64,000 nucleotides of DNA from Trema orientale. Lineage: Eukaryota; Streptophyta; Magnoliopsida; Rosales; Cannabaceae. A model generated the notes under the pieces. That model had not been told where the DNA came from, ran no database searches, and saw only the letters and a list, made by a program, of their open reading frames with translations. Positions 23,873 through 35,576 of this stretch are shown here, piece by piece; position 1 is the first letter of the stretch, and every line of letters begins with the position of its first letter. Location: positions 466,891 to 530,890 of the forward strand of contig JXTC01000008.1 in the NCBI GenBank assembly GCA_002914845.1, written 5' to 3'. A program made the translations under genes and the position numbers.

Positions 23873-24478
23873 GTTTGGATCGTGGGATTGGATTGGATTA
23901 AGTGGATTAGATTGGATTGGATTGAACTAGATTGAATTATACTGGATTGGATACTGTGTTTGATACACTATCGGATTTGACAAATTTAAAAAAAATAAAA
24001 AATAGAAATTAAATGATTGGACCACAAAAATCACATGCATCTTTCCTATACACTTTTTTTTTTTTTGAAAACCTTTCTTATACATAAAGAAAGCATAATT
24101 TTCTCCTATAAACTGATCAATCTTATTCAAAAATCATTAACATTTTATACTTTCTTGGTTGTCCACTCTTTTACAATAAATAAAGAATACAAAGTAGTAA
24201 AGTAATTCCATCCAAAAATAAAATAAAATGAAAAGTAGTAAAGTAATTCCATCCAAATATAAAATAAAATAAAAAGTAGTAAAGTGAAAAATAAGAATGA
24301 AAATTGACTAAAAAATAATCCAAAGATAACTAATCCCACCATTTTAGTAAGGATTATTTATCCTACATACATTGGATTATTTTTTAGTCAACGGACTATT
24401 AATCCGGTCAATAATTATTCCTAAATATGGGATTAGAACTATTTATCCTAATCCTAGTCCCAGTTCATGTGGCAAACG
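23873..24478. mobile_element. Possible hAT-like non-autonomous element
   Basis: The left end reads GGCCTGTTTGGATCGTGGGA and is followed by GGATTGGATTGG repeats. The reverse complement of the right end reads TCCGTTTGCC...GGGACTAGGATTAGGATAA. Such GCCTGTTTGGAT starts mark many plant hAT MITEs. The inverted match is imperfect and no 8 bp target duplication was found. Confidence 0.35.
24191..24290. repeat. Tandem repeat, period about 42 bp
   Basis: Three starts of AAAGTAGTAAAGT occur at about 24191, 24233 and 24275. The first two are followed by AATTCCATCCAAA and AAAATAAAAT runs; the third copy is incomplete. Confidence 0.8.
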
Positions 24479-25901
24479 GAAAGGAGAGGGTAACAAAGAG
24501 ATATTGTATTCGGGAGTTGATTCTTTACAAGTAAATACATAAGCCAATTTGTAGGCGCACATAAGGAATCTCAGCCATCGTTTGCATGGCTCAAGTTGAA
24601 GGTTGTTTGACACCTTGCCTCCAGGTGTCAAAGGGAGCGATTACATGTCCCAACTTGAGATGGCAATCACAATGAACTCTCCAATCAGGTAGTAACACAT
24701 GGCAATCTCTAATTTGCTTGAAATTTGGCAATCTTCCAACGAAAAATTGACATTTATTTTGTAATGTTAAATATCTTCTTTGTCCAATATAATTTTGACA
24801 TTTTATATTTTCTTATTTGATCATATATTATATAATTATTATATTATTATGTGATTTAATATTTTAGAAACTGATCATTATAAAAAAAAATTCACACCCC
24901 AAAACAACATTTAATCACTATAACAAGTTCTCAAGAATTTATAGCGTATGTCAATTTTTTTAAATAATTGATATTAGTATCTTAATGACCATTTTTTATA
25001 CGTAAATATGCATTTGTTAGTTTGGAGGTTTAAGTTTCCTCCCCTATTTTTTTAATTGTCGCATATGATTATTAACGAGAAATTACCATTCAGTAGTACA
25101 TTTGTTTTTTCTCTTGATATATATATATCAAACTATTTTTTTAGCATATTTTCACATATATAGCATTGTGATCTTGATTTTTGGTAAACATCTTTTCAAT
25201 TGTAGTACTATATTTTTCTTATGAGATTTGTATATCTGATTAAGTTTTCATGAAAAAAAGAATATTTTGCAAATTGAGTCTCTAAGTTTAATAAATATTT
25301 TTTCAATCGTGGTAGATCAATTTATAAGCTTAGTATATCTAACTCAAAAAATAATGTATTGCAGTAAAAGAGTTAGTATATATATATAAAAATAAACCGA
25401 ATACGTGAACAGATATACGAAAAAAAAGGAAGGACTACTACTTAAGGCTTCCCTGTCAATCGCTGTAAAATTCATTTTTTGAATATTTTTATGATTAGTA
25501 AACGTCAAAAAATAGTTTAAATACCTCTTGGCTAACAAATGGATATTAATTTATAAGAACTTTCGGTTTTGATGAGGATTACAGTTAATAACAAAAGTGG
25601 TGATATATATGACATGATATAGTGAAAACATAAATGGATATACAAAGAGAAAACACTAATGTACTACTTAATGATGATTTTTCATTAATGACCGCATAAT
25701 TCATTTTCTGAAATTCACTGAACTCATGAACGTTAAATAATAGTTTAGAAACCTCTCCATGTTTTTTAGAAAAACGTTAAATAATGTTTTCCTGAAAAAA
25801 ATTTCATAAACCACATATATAAACCAAAACTAGTAATCATCCATAGTTGTGAAAAAAATCATCTGAAAATATACTAGGAGCTCGAACCCTCTCATCGTTA
25901 C

Positions 25902-26141
25902 TTAACCGGCACCAGTGTGAGAACTAAGTACTTTGAACCTGATAATATACATGATCATCTGAAGGATTCTGCCCACATGTTCCTGATTTACAGGCTTTAA
26001 GCCAAGTCTATGAAACTTCCTCGAATGTTCGATCTGAGTGTGGTCGACCAGGTAAGTTGGGGTAGTTACCATCTCGGCTTGATTGGCCTCTGGGACCTCC
26101 TCTTTACTCTTGGTGAGCGCTCGAATGATATGAGGAGTCAT
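25902..26141 (-). other. Unrecognised 79-codon open frame
   Basis: A minus-strand frame opens at 26141 and ends at 25902. Its base composition is less AT-rich than the flanks and its residue mix is protein-like (rich in charged residues, few low-complexity runs). I do not recognise any domain. It may be a fragment of a transposon or captured gene. Confidence 0.2.
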
Positions 26142-26173
26142 TGTCGAGAATTATGATGAAACACCTTCCGGAT

Positions 26174-26277
26174 GCATGCATATATGTTTATACACATAAA
26201 TACCGATCATGTATGAATGTGTATGTTGAATTGCATGCATATATGTTTATACACAAATGTACTGATCATGTATGAAT
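26174..26277. repeat. Tandem repeat, period about 59 bp
   Basis: GCATGCATATATGTTTATAC recurs with CGATCATGTATGAAT or CTGATCATGTATGAAT behind it. The first copy starts at 26174 and the second at 26233. Confidence 0.85.
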
Positions 26278-26856
26278 AATGTGTACGTTATTGATCAACA
26301 TATGTTTTTACAGAACACTCATTTCTTTTACCTATGCTATGTTAATTTGGATCTGTCCCATGTGACGCTTCTCTATGATTACGGAAGAAACTTCAACTTT
26401 TTAAATATTAAAGACTGCCGCGATCACCTAGAATACAAGCAGATAGTACTCTGGTGGCCACATGCATGGTGGTAGTACATATATAATTTCCGAACATGCA
26501 TGTTGACCGATGCATATATATATGGTCTCGAAATAACTAGAAAAACCATTAATTTTCGAGTATAACTACTTTTTTTTTTTTTTTTGGTATCGTACTCATA
26601 ATAAGGAGTTATATTAATATATGATCTGCATATAAATTTTAACTGCTATTATTAGTTGTACTAATACGATACGTACACTTTCCCATGACATGCCTAACAA
26701 ACCTCTTCTCTATTTTTCTTTATTTTTAAATTTTTATGTTTATGCAGCTATAAATATTCGTTATATATGTAAAATATATATATATATCCCATATTATACA
26801 TTGATGCAATATAAGTCGTCCACTCGTATGACTAAAAAGATATACATTATAAGAGC

Positions 26857-27031
26857 AATGCTATAGGGCATCAGCAGTGCCTAATACCATAATAACTTGT
26901 CTGTCTGTTACTGGATTATTCTAATTAATAAACCGGGTCTCACATAGGCCTCACTTGAATTATAATTATGATTAGCTAGTGACAGACTGACACATCATGT
27001 ATTGCTGAGCAGCACTAGTGCTAATAGCATT
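26857..27031. mobile_element. Palindromic MITE, copy A (175 bp)
   Basis: It starts AATGCTATAGGGCATCAGCA and ends in an inverted ATAGCATT. The internal landmarks TGTCTGTCTGTTACTGGAT, AATTATAATTATGATTAGC and GACACATCA are shared with copy B at 28113. Its arms are more diverged than those of copy B, so it is probably older. No transposase is present. Confidence 0.8.
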
Positions 27032-27107
27032 ATTTATATTATAGAGAGTGTGTGAGAGAGATGATTTACGCAACTATCCACACAAGAAATTAAAGCAAAA
27101 CTAACAA

Positions 27108-27912
27108 GGGTTAATCACGTAAAAAAAGTCTCACTTTTAACTTTTTTGCAAAAAATATCCTATCTTTTGAACTTCTGCAAATTAATAACTTCACTTTTGA
27201 AATTCTGTAAATTAATATCCTCAAATTTACGATTTTTGCAAATTAATACCCTCACTTTTAAATTCTGCAAATTAATACCATGACATTTACGATTTTTATA
27301 AATTAATATCTCAACATTTGTTTTCTTTGTATATTTATACTATGAGCAAATTAAAAGTTGCAAACACTTCTCATTAACTTATTACAAATTCTTAGATATT
27401 AGTATGTTATCAGAAATTATTTTATAACTACTTTTTTGGGTTAATTGCTAAAAAAATACAAAAAAATTTTCACCTCTCATGTTTCTTTTTTTTTTTTTTT
27501 ATAATTAACTATTTTTATCTCTCGTTCTAATTTTTTACTTTATTTTTTTAAATGAAAAGTGAAATAAACTAACTAGAAATATTTTTCAGAAACTTTATTA
27601 TTGTTTAATAAGTTTTAATTAAGTTGATGATAGCTACTGCCATATTTCTATTATTAAAATTAACTAATTGGACATTAAAGTTATAAATTTATAGGAATTT
27701 TAAATATTAGAATATTAATTTGCAAGAATTTTAATTGTTAGAGCATTAATTTGCAAAATTTTAAAGTGCTGGTATTTTTTTGCAGAAATTCAAAAGTCAA
27801 AGTATTATTTTATAAAAATTTGAAAATAAAGATATTATTTTGCACACATTCAAAATTTAAGATTTTTTTTACAAAAAATTTAAAAATCATGGTATTTTAA
27901 TGTCATTATCTC
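27108..27912. mobile_element. Long-arm foldback element with subrepeat arms
   Basis: The left end GGGTTAATCACG is matched by the reverse complement of the right end (GAGATAATGACA). The left arm (to about 27330) is a ladder of about 35-40 bp subrepeats of the form CAAATTAATA-CCTCACTTTT-AATTCTG. The right arm (about 27650-27912) is the inverted version. Flanks carry AACTAACAA (27099-27107) and AACAAACAA (27913-27921), an 8/9 match in the 9 bp range of Mutator-like insertions. No protein is encoded. Confidence 0.65.
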
Positions 27913-28112
27913 AACAAACAATTTACAATAACATCTATAACGGTCATGGGAGTTTAGTTGGTCAAACAATGTTCAATCCTAGTTTATACAAACGTCCCAA
28001 ACTTCCACGCGTTATGTGCGTGTACATACATAAAAGCTTTTTTTTTTTCTTTTTATTTATTTATTTATTCTTGTGATCGACATCATACGAAAAGATATAA
28101 TTAAAATAGAGC

Positions 28113-28288
28113 AATGCTATGGGGCACCAGTGGTGCCCAGCACCACAGTGACATGTCTGTTTGTCACTGGATGATTTAATTAATAAACTGGGTCCCACAT
28201 GGGCCCCACTTAAATTATAATTATGATTAGCCAATGACATACTGACACATCACTGTGGTGCTGGACACTACTGGTGCCTTATAGCATT
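28113..28288. mobile_element. Palindromic MITE, copy B (176 bp)
   Basis: Inverted ends of about 38 bp: AATGCTATGGGGCACCAGTG...CAGCACCACAGTGA against TCACTGTGGTGCTG...CTGGTGCCTTATAGCATT. The centre contains GGGTCCCACATGGGCCCC. The arms could fold into a strong hairpin. Same family and orientation as copy A, 1.1 kb away, with the subrepeat-arm element lying between them. Confidence 0.85.
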
Positions 28289-29470
28289 ATATATTAAAAT
28301 AAGCAAGAGAAACTTAAGCAGCAGCCAAGAAATGCGTGAGAGAAGAGTGCCCCATGAGCTGCTCTGAGAGGCTGTCGGCACTAGCCAGTGCAACTACACG
28401 GGCCAGATACAGAGAGACTAATATTATAAATGTTTGAAGATTTGTTTTTTGAACAAAATGTTAATAAGTATTTTTAAGTGATCATAAAGAAAGAAAATTG
28501 CTAATTATCGCCATGGCCAGTAATTATTAAATTTTGAATTATAATACGCAAGTTGTAATGTATGGTTTGTTATTTCTTACAATTATTGAAGGCAATTAGA
28601 CGGGATTGTTTTAGTTTCTTAATATATAGGGATCTTTTCGTCAGATTTTGCTAACTCCAGTTAGATGTGCTTATAGTACATCGTATTATTCTGTTCAACT
28701 AATAAATCTGAGGGGTCGACTTTGTATGGGATAGGCATTAATTACAGTTGATTTATAGATGTGGCAATAATGTTTTGATGGTTAGACTTCTGTTTTTGGC
28801 TTAAAATAATATATTGTACAAGTATAAATTATAAATGACACTTTTTTTCTTGTACAATTAAACCATTACATGATTTCCCCACTCGCCCAATTAGTATTTT
28901 AAAAAAAAAACAAAGAAAATCATCACACGATTTCTTTCTGGCAAAAAAAAAAAAAAGAGATCACTAATCATATTAAATAGTACTATTTGCGGCCAAAAGA
29001 GATAATAATAATGAAAAAGAAAAAAGTCAAATAGTCCAATGAAAATAGGAGCGCTTTGCAACACCGACGCTGACCCCAATACATGTCTCTCCCTATCTCT
29101 ATTACCTATCTAGATTCATTAAATTTGTTTCATTTATTAAATTACCAAAGTCCTCGTTTTGAGCTTTCCATCTTCTTCTTCTTCTTCCAAAACTTTGGAA
29201 AAAGCTATTCCTTTATTAATTATTAACCCCCATCTCTCCTCTCTCTCTCTCTTTCTCTCTTAATTTCCGTGTGTTGACTTTATCGTTTTCAACAACTTGC
29301 ATTGCCACTTTCTTCATTCATAATAAACACCCACACCCATCTCTTATTCAAAGTACTAATTCAATAGCAACCCCAACACTGTTTCTTCAAAATACCACCT
29401 CCATCATCTCTCCCACTCTTTTACCTTTTCAAGCCATTTTCATAGTCAATGCTCCATTATCATTATTAGC
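28289..29470. other. Upstream region of the PUB22/23-like gene
   Basis: No gene is seen. The distal part is AT-rich. The proximal 300 bp has CT-rich tracts (29236-29260) typical of plant core promoters and leaders, and a W-box, listed separately. Confidence 0.5.
29274..29279 (+). promoter_or_regulatory. W-box core upstream of the PUB22/23-like gene
   Basis: TTGACT matches the core bound by WRKY factors, about 200 bp upstream of the likely TATA box. PUB22/23 genes in Arabidopsis are induced by pathogen patterns and stress, so the site is plausible, but a six-base match can occur by chance. Confidence 0.3.
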
Positions 29471-29486
29471 TATATATATATATATC
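29471..29486 (+). promoter_or_regulatory. Likely TATA region of the PUB22/23-like gene
   Basis: CTATATATATATATAT lies about 70 bp before the start codon at 29551. It is a simple AT run in a suitable position, so the match is not very specific. Confidence 0.4.
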
Positions 29487-29550
29487 AAGCTTTGATATAT
29501 ATCATATATTTGAGAGTACTCGCATATCATTTGGGGTAAGTAAACCATCA

Positions 29551-30789
29551 ATGGAAGGAATTGAAGTTCCCTCCCACTTCCTCTGCCCAATCTCATTACA
29601 ACTAATGAGAGATCCAGTGACGGTCTCAACTGGGATCACCTACGATCGCGAAAACATCGAGCACTGGCTATTCTCGTGCAACAACAGCACTTGCCCCGTT
29701 ACCAAACAGCCTTTGCTCCAACCGATCCACGTTGCAGATATTGATCACCATCATCTCACTCCCAACCACACTCTCCGCCGTCTCATCCAGGCTTGGTGCA
29801 CTCTCAATGCCTCGTACGGTATCGAACGGATCCCGACACCGAAGCCTCCGCTCGACAAATCGCAGATCCTCAAACTCCTCGACGAAGCCAATGATGATGG
29901 ACCGAACTCGCAGCTCAAATGCCTCCAAAGCCTCAAATCCATTGCCTCTCAGAGCGAAAGGAACAAGAAATGTTTAGAAGCCGCGGGGACGATTGAATTC
30001 TTGGCTTTGATAGTGAAGAATAGGAGCGACTCGATGGCGATAACGGAAGCCGCCGTTGAACTTCTTTTCCATCTGACCAAAAGCTCCGAAAAGAGTCTGA
30101 AGAGTCTGGTGACAAGCGACGGCGTCATTATAGATTCGCTGGTGAGGGTTTTGAGATGCGGGAACTACCAGTCGAGAGCTTATGCAATAGTCCTACTCAA
30201 GTCCATTCTTGAACTGGCGGATCCGATCCGAGTAATAAGCGTCGGATCCGAATTATTCAAGGAGGTGGTTCTCGTTTTACGTGATCGGATATCACAGCAG
30301 GCGTCCAAGGCCGCCTTGAAGCTCCTCATGGAGACTTCTCCGTGGGGTAGAAACCGGATCAAAGCGGTCGAAGGTGGCGCGGTTCCCGTCCTGATCGAGC
30401 TTCTCCTCGATGCGCCGGAGAAGCGGGCTTGCGAGCTGACGCTGGTCGTTCTTGACCAGCTTTGTAGCTGCGCCGAGGGGCGGGCCGAGCTGTTGAGGCA
30501 CGGCGCGGGGCTAGCCGTCGTGTCGAAGAAGATCCTTAGGGTTTCGCACGTGGGGAGCTACAGAGCGGTGAGAATATTGTCGTCGGTTTGTAGGTTCTCA
30601 GCGACCTCTAGGGTTCTTCAGGAAATGCTTCAGGTTGGTGTTGTGGCGAAGTTGTGTTTGGTTCTACAGGTCGACAGTAGTTTGAAAACGAAGGAGAGGG
30701 CTAAAGAGATTCTCAAGTTGCATTCTAGGGTTTGGAAGAATTCTACATGTATTCCTGCCCACTTGTTGTCTTCTTATCCATCTTCGTGA
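29551..30789 (+). CDS. PUB23: U-box/ARM-repeat E3 ubiquitin ligase, PUB22/PUB23-like
   Basis: Intronless frame of 412 residues. The U-box spans about residues 6-80: FLCPISL near the start, MRDPVTV, GITYDRENIEHWL, CPVTKQP, then LTPNHTLRRLIQAWC closing the fold. The linker ERIPTPKPP is a hallmark of the PUB22/23/24 clade. The rest is alpha-helical ARM-type repeat, with the conserved patch PWGRNR near 270 and the C-terminal VAKLCLVLQVD and LKLHSRVWKNS. Role in the family: the U-box recruits an E2, and the ARM region binds substrates in stress and immune signalling, where PUB22-24 dampen PAMP responses. The gene is much GC-richer than its flanks. It resembles PUB22/23 more than the minus-strand paralogue at 47691-48944; separating PUB22 from PUB23 needs a tree. 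Confidence 0.93.
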   Translation: MEGIEVPSHFLCPISLQLMRDPVTVSTGITYDRENIEHWLFSCNNSTCPVTKQPLLQPIHVADIDHHHLTPNHTLRRLIQAWCTLNASYGIERIPTPKPPLDKSQILKLLDEANDDGPNSQLKCLQSLKSIASQSERNKKCLEAAGTIEFLALIVKNRSDSMAITEAAVELLFHLTKSSEKSLKSLVTSDGVIIDSLVRVLRCGNYQSRAYAIVLLKSILELADPIRVISVGSELFKEVVLVLRDRISQQASKAALKLLMETSPWGRNRIKAVEGGAVPVLIELLLDAPEKRACELTLVVLDQLCSCAEGRAELLRHGAGLAVVSKKILRVSHVGSYRAVRILSSVCRFSATSRVLQEMLQVGVVAKLCLVLQVDSSLKTKERAKEILKLHSRVWKNSTCIPAHLLSSYPSS

Positions 30790-31954
30790 TTTTATTATAT
30801 GAAAGTTATACCTATTAATTTTGTGTACATAATTCATTGTTGTGCAAGAAAAGATGGGATCCGCAAGCATGGAATTCGTTTTTTTAAATTGCACAACTTG
30901 GCTTGGAAGCAGATAATTTTTAAAGGATGGAAAATGACATATCTATTAATTTATATAGATATCGATGGTGATGACGCTTATCAGAAAAAGATGTGTGTGA
31001 TAAGATGACAAAAGTATTAATATGTCTAATAGTGCTCTCTGATTCTTATCGTTTTTTTTTTTTTTTTTATGTTTAACTTTTTATCGATCCAGTCCTAATC
31101 TTTCCTTTTGCGTCTGTTATTTCAACTTTGAATAGAAAATAAAAATTAAAAAAATGAGAGAATTTTACGGATGATATATTCTTTTAATCTAAGCCTGTAG
31201 CTAATTGCTGATACAATTAACGGTAATTATCGTTGTTTCATCATAGAAGTTAGTCTGTTGAGTGTGTAGTAGTTGATCATTCATTTCAATCGGTGTCAAG
31301 CAATACGAGATTTTATTCACATCCCTCGAAGGCACAACCCTCCCCTTCAGTCAGCCATAAATAAAAACAAAAAATTCTGAAAAAAAAAATGTTAAAGTCC
31401 AGTTAGATTAAGTTTTTGAAATGATCTTTGCTCTTTATCTTCTGGGCAGTATTTCATATACCAAAATCGCCAAGTCGGCCGATTATTTCACCATGTGTGG
31501 TGTTCTTAGTCCTAGCATTTACCTTTAGAATTTTTGTCTGATTCTAGTGAATGGTTTAACCATTTGCTGTAAAACTTTGTCTGCTTTTTTGTTGTTTCCT
31601 AATTCAATGAATGTCTTTTCCCTCGGACGTCGGTATAGGGGCTCTTCCACATAAGAAGGAAAAAAAAAGTATTACGTAGTTTTTGTAATTATGGATGAAT
31701 ATGTTGCGGCTTCTAAATTCTAATAATTTTGTTCGTTTAAAAAGAAAATACCCTAATAATTTTGATGAAGTGACTCTCTCTCTCTCCTTCCCTATCTCAC
31801 TTTCTACCTACTACTTTAATTTAAAGTTTATAAAAAAATGACTCAAGAACACTGAATTTTCTACAAGAAGTAAGTAAACAATAATAAAACAAGAACATTA
31901 ATTGATGATTAGAATTCTAAAATTGTTCTTTCCATTTTTTAATTAAAAACAATA
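30790..31954. other. 3' flank of PUB22/23-like gene, no gene
   Basis: The probable 3' UTR runs through the first 200-300 bp, followed by AT-rich intergenic DNA with poly-T (31053-31070). No coding frame is supported. Confidence 0.5.
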
Positions 31955-31964
31955 TATTAAAATA

Positions 31965-32323
31965 GGGTGAGTTGCAAAAAAATATCATGAAGTTTAAGTG
32001 TTTTGCAATTTAAACTCTGAAGTTTGGACTCTGCAAAATAATACTTTGAGATTAAAAGTTTATGAAAATTAATACTCTGAACTGATTTTTTGACTAGTAA
32101 CGAAAAAATAATAATATCCTCCATTAAAACTGGATTAATCCTTATTATTCTCCTTAATTTTGAAGATATTATTGTCTTTCATCAGTTAAAGTTATTCAAA
32201 AAGTCAACTTAGGGTATTGATTCTCAGAAATTCTTAATCTCAAGATATCATTTTGTAGAGTCCAAACTTCAGAGTTTAAATTGTAGAATACCTAAATCTT
32301 AGAGTATTTTTTGCAGTTTATCC
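31965..32323. mobile_element. Mutator-like MITE, 359 bp, with perfect 10 bp target-site duplication
   Basis: It begins GGGTGAGTTGCAAAAAAA and ends TTTTTTGCAGTTTATCC, an inverted pair. The arms continue about 130 bp; TTTAAACTCTGAAGTTTGGA on the left is inverted on the right as TCCAAACTTCAGAGTTTAAA. TATTAAAATA stands on both sides, at 31955-31964 and 32324-32333. This is a second MITE family, distinct in sequence from the 21104 element but with the same insertion signature. Confidence 0.85.
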
Positions 32324-32333
32324 TATTAAAATA

Positions 32334-34339
32334 TCTTGATCTTAGCATGATGAGCTTATATAAAAAAAGTGACATGTTAAAGAATAAGATTAATAATCGG
32401 AGGTTTTAGATCTAGTGGGTGGGAAGAAAAATTTTATTGGACTTTTTTTTTCGTTAATGTCCAACTTTTAAATAGGACAGATGTGTTAAGAAAGATATTT
32501 AAATTTTTAATTTTAAGGAGATGTCTTACTAGAAAAAGAATAGGGAGAGAAAAAAGATGGGTGGGATTAGAATTATACCCTTGTATAAAACCTGAATTAT
32601 TCCCATAAAAAATCTTAATGGTCAAAAATGGGTTAAGTTTAAAAGTAAGACTTAAGCGTCATGAATCCTGAAACCTAGCGATCATTTGGCAATATTTCAG
32701 ACCTTATATGAGAAAATATTAGTAGGGACAATCGCAAACTTTAAACCACATTTTTTCCAAAAACCAGATCTGGTCTTTCGTCTCTCATTCCCTCTCGTGT
32801 CTTTCTTCCACATTCTTCCCTCACTTATCTTTTCCTCTTCCTCCCTCTCTGCCACTATTAATGATCCACCACCATTCACCAGTGAGGCCAATGCGTACCG
32901 CCGGTCACCTGCGAGAGAGAAAGAGAGAACCAACTTTCTCTCTATTCAACCCCCTTACCTCTGGATAGTTTCGATAGTCACCATAACTTCTAAATGATTT
33001 CCTATGCTATGATCTCCACTAGCCTTAAAGTCTTGCACCCGAATTTATCTCTAGACATCAAAATTAGAGAATATGAAGTTTGGCCATTTATTAACTTTGG
33101 TTTTGAAGGATAACTGAATTTGAAGGTGCTTTTGGATTTTACTCGCAACATTAATTATTTTGATATATAACACAGCCGTTGAAGTTATCGGTCAACAAAA
33201 CCGGTATTGGTAAGACTTAAAGGTTTTGCCTTGTGTCGTGTGCTAAGAAATATTTTTAGTCTGGAAGGCCTTATTAATAGACCAAATATACTAGAAATTT
33301 CATCTCGACGATACAAGCGTAGTGGCGAGGTTTGTTACGCCATTCCAGTCTTTGGTTAAAAAGTGAATTTTTAAAGTACACCAGAGGAGATTCTGAACGT
33401 CCGTTGAATATCCTCAGGATAATAGTTTGAGGCACCAAACACACCTTTAACCTTATATCGACGTGTTGAGTCCATTTTCAGCTTAAAGTCATAATACAAG
33501 CAATAGAGCAAAAAGTCATTTTATGATCAAAGCTAAACAGTCTAGTCTAATTATACAATCAAGGACTCTCGGAGCTAGCGGTCAATGGCTAGAGCTAGTC
33601 ACATGAGATAGGGGTCTAATTACTTGATTTTTAAATTACTTTTGATTAAAATTAAATATATTGAGAAACTTTGGAAAAATATGGATTTTATTTATATACT
33701 GTTTTGGTGATTTAAGACGTACTTGATTATTATGATACCTTTAAATTATTCTAGGATTGCTGCATGCTAATTTTTTTTTTTTGGTTATTTGCTGGAATTT
33801 TATTTTATTTTATGCCATTTTCAACAAACCAAAGATGTTTAAAAATAATTTCTAGAGCACGTTTTGGAACTGATATGTAATATATGATTGTTTTGTACCT
33901 TAGTTCATATTGCACGTATCATAATCATTTAGTAGGTGTCATCATCCATCCACACCTTTAGTGAGAGCTGGTAAACCTACATAGGATTATTTGGCTACTT
34001 CCACTTGGTAGGTGTGGCTTTAAGTTGCCCATCTGGTTTGATAGGTAAAGCATTATGTAGTCCCTCTAGTTTTCTTGAGTATGTGTCAAGCATAGAGTAT
34101 ACTTAGTACACGTACTATAATATAATCTGGTTTGTAATGAAAAGTTGAGAGATCATGGGATGGGTGAATTTATGAATGTGCATTACAATGATTTTGGTTT
34201 ATTATGATTTCAGATATATGATGGTTTTCCATTTATATATGTTTTAATATGTATGGTGCTTATAAGTTCTGATTATATATATGGTTTTGAAAAGGTTATT
34301 TTGATAAATACTTCATATATCACTTGAAATCGGCTAAAT
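32334..34339. other. Intergenic, no gene recognised
   Basis: AT-rich with one CT-rich, GC-richer patch at 32760-32960 that resembles a gene leader but gives no recognisable protein. Nothing else is supported. Confidence 0.45.
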
Positions 34340-35576
34340 AAGCATCGTGCAAGATTTGTTAGGAAAGGATATACTCAAAAAGAAGCTGGCATTGACTTAA
34401 ATGAAATATTTTCCCCTTTTGTTCAAATCACAAGAGTTCAGGTAGTCCTAGCAACGCGTGATATATTCGACTTATACTTACAGCAATTAGATGTGAAAAC
34501 TACATTTTGTTTTATGGAGAACTTGAAGAAGAGATTTATATGCTCCCAAACAGAAGGTTTTGTAGGAAAAAGAAAAAAAAGAAAACGATAACTTAATTTT
34601 AAAGTTAATCAAATCTTTACACGGTCTCAAACATATGGTGAGATGTTGGTATAAGAGATTTGATGTCTTCATCATGAGCCTTGGCTTCAATAGACTTAAT
34701 TCAAATTCTTATGCTTAGAACAAGAGGTTTGATGATAGTGATTTCAATATTATACTATTGCATATTGATGACATGTGGGTAATAAGCTCCAACAAAGATC
34801 GTATTAAATGTCTAGGAAGTTTGAAGTAGAGAGCTTAGGACCACAAAAAAAATTCTAGTGATGCAAGTTCACCAAGATAGAAATAATATGATGATTTAGT
34901 TTTCTCAAAAAAATTATTTGAAGAAAATCTTATGGCACTTTAATATGCAAATTTGTAAGCCAATTTTTATGATGGGACCTGATAATTTCAAGTTACCTTC
35001 AAGTATGAGTCCTCCAAATGAAGCAAACAGGATATAATGTCTCGAATAGTATATGCACCAACAACAAGTAGCTTAATATCTGCTATGTTTTATTCAAGAC
35101 CAGACTCTGCATAAGTAGAAGGAGTGGTTAGTAAGTTCACACCGAATCCTAGTAAAGAGCATTGGAGTACTGTAAAGAGGATCCTTTGATATATCTAGGG
35201 TACCTCAAATGCTATATTGTGTTATGAATGATCAGGTTTTACTGTCAGAGGCTATGTTGACTTAATTAGATTATGCAGACAATTTCAACAAAATTAAATC
35301 CACTGCAATTATGTGTTTAGTCTTACTATAGGAGCTTTAAGATGGGTGTAAAAAACTACAGTTTATAATGGCTACTTCTACGATAAAGGCAGAATACATC
35401 ACAGCTACATAAGTTAGCAAGAAGGCAATCAGGAGCTCGGGCACAAATAGGACAAAGCAAATTTGTTTCCTAATAATCAAAGCACTTTGTACTCAGCAAG
35501 GAATCTATCATTTAATCTGAAAACAAAACATATTCGGGTTCAGTATTACTTTATTCAAGATAAAGTGGTGGAAAGT
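34340..35576 (+). pseudogene. Decayed copia-type polyprotein (reverse transcriptase to RNase H)
   Basis: Many frame breaks, but the order of copia pol is clear: ARFVRKGYTQKEAGIDLNEI (start of reverse transcriptase), LYLQQLDVKT, LEEEIYMLP, a degenerate catalytic stretch LLLHIDDMW where active elements have YVDDM, a region matching the RT-RNase H connection around 34980-35240, and at the end LKTKHIRVQYYFIQDKV, the tail of RNase H. Gag, protease and integrase are not recognised upstream. The copy is dead. It is followed directly by an LTR beginning TGTTGG. Confidence 0.8.

Larger units (their letters stand above)
22870..25880. other. Intergenic, AT-rich, several small repeats, no gene
   Basis: The region contains an (AAT)n tract at 23494-23529, a GGATT-type minisatellite at 23885-23950, and a three-copy 42 bp tandem at 24191-24290. 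No exon-like frame was found. Confidence 0.45.

Noticed and set aside
26272..26475. 67-codon frame near the 59 bp repeat
   Set aside because: Protein-like in places but starts inside the repeat; no domain or splice partner was found.
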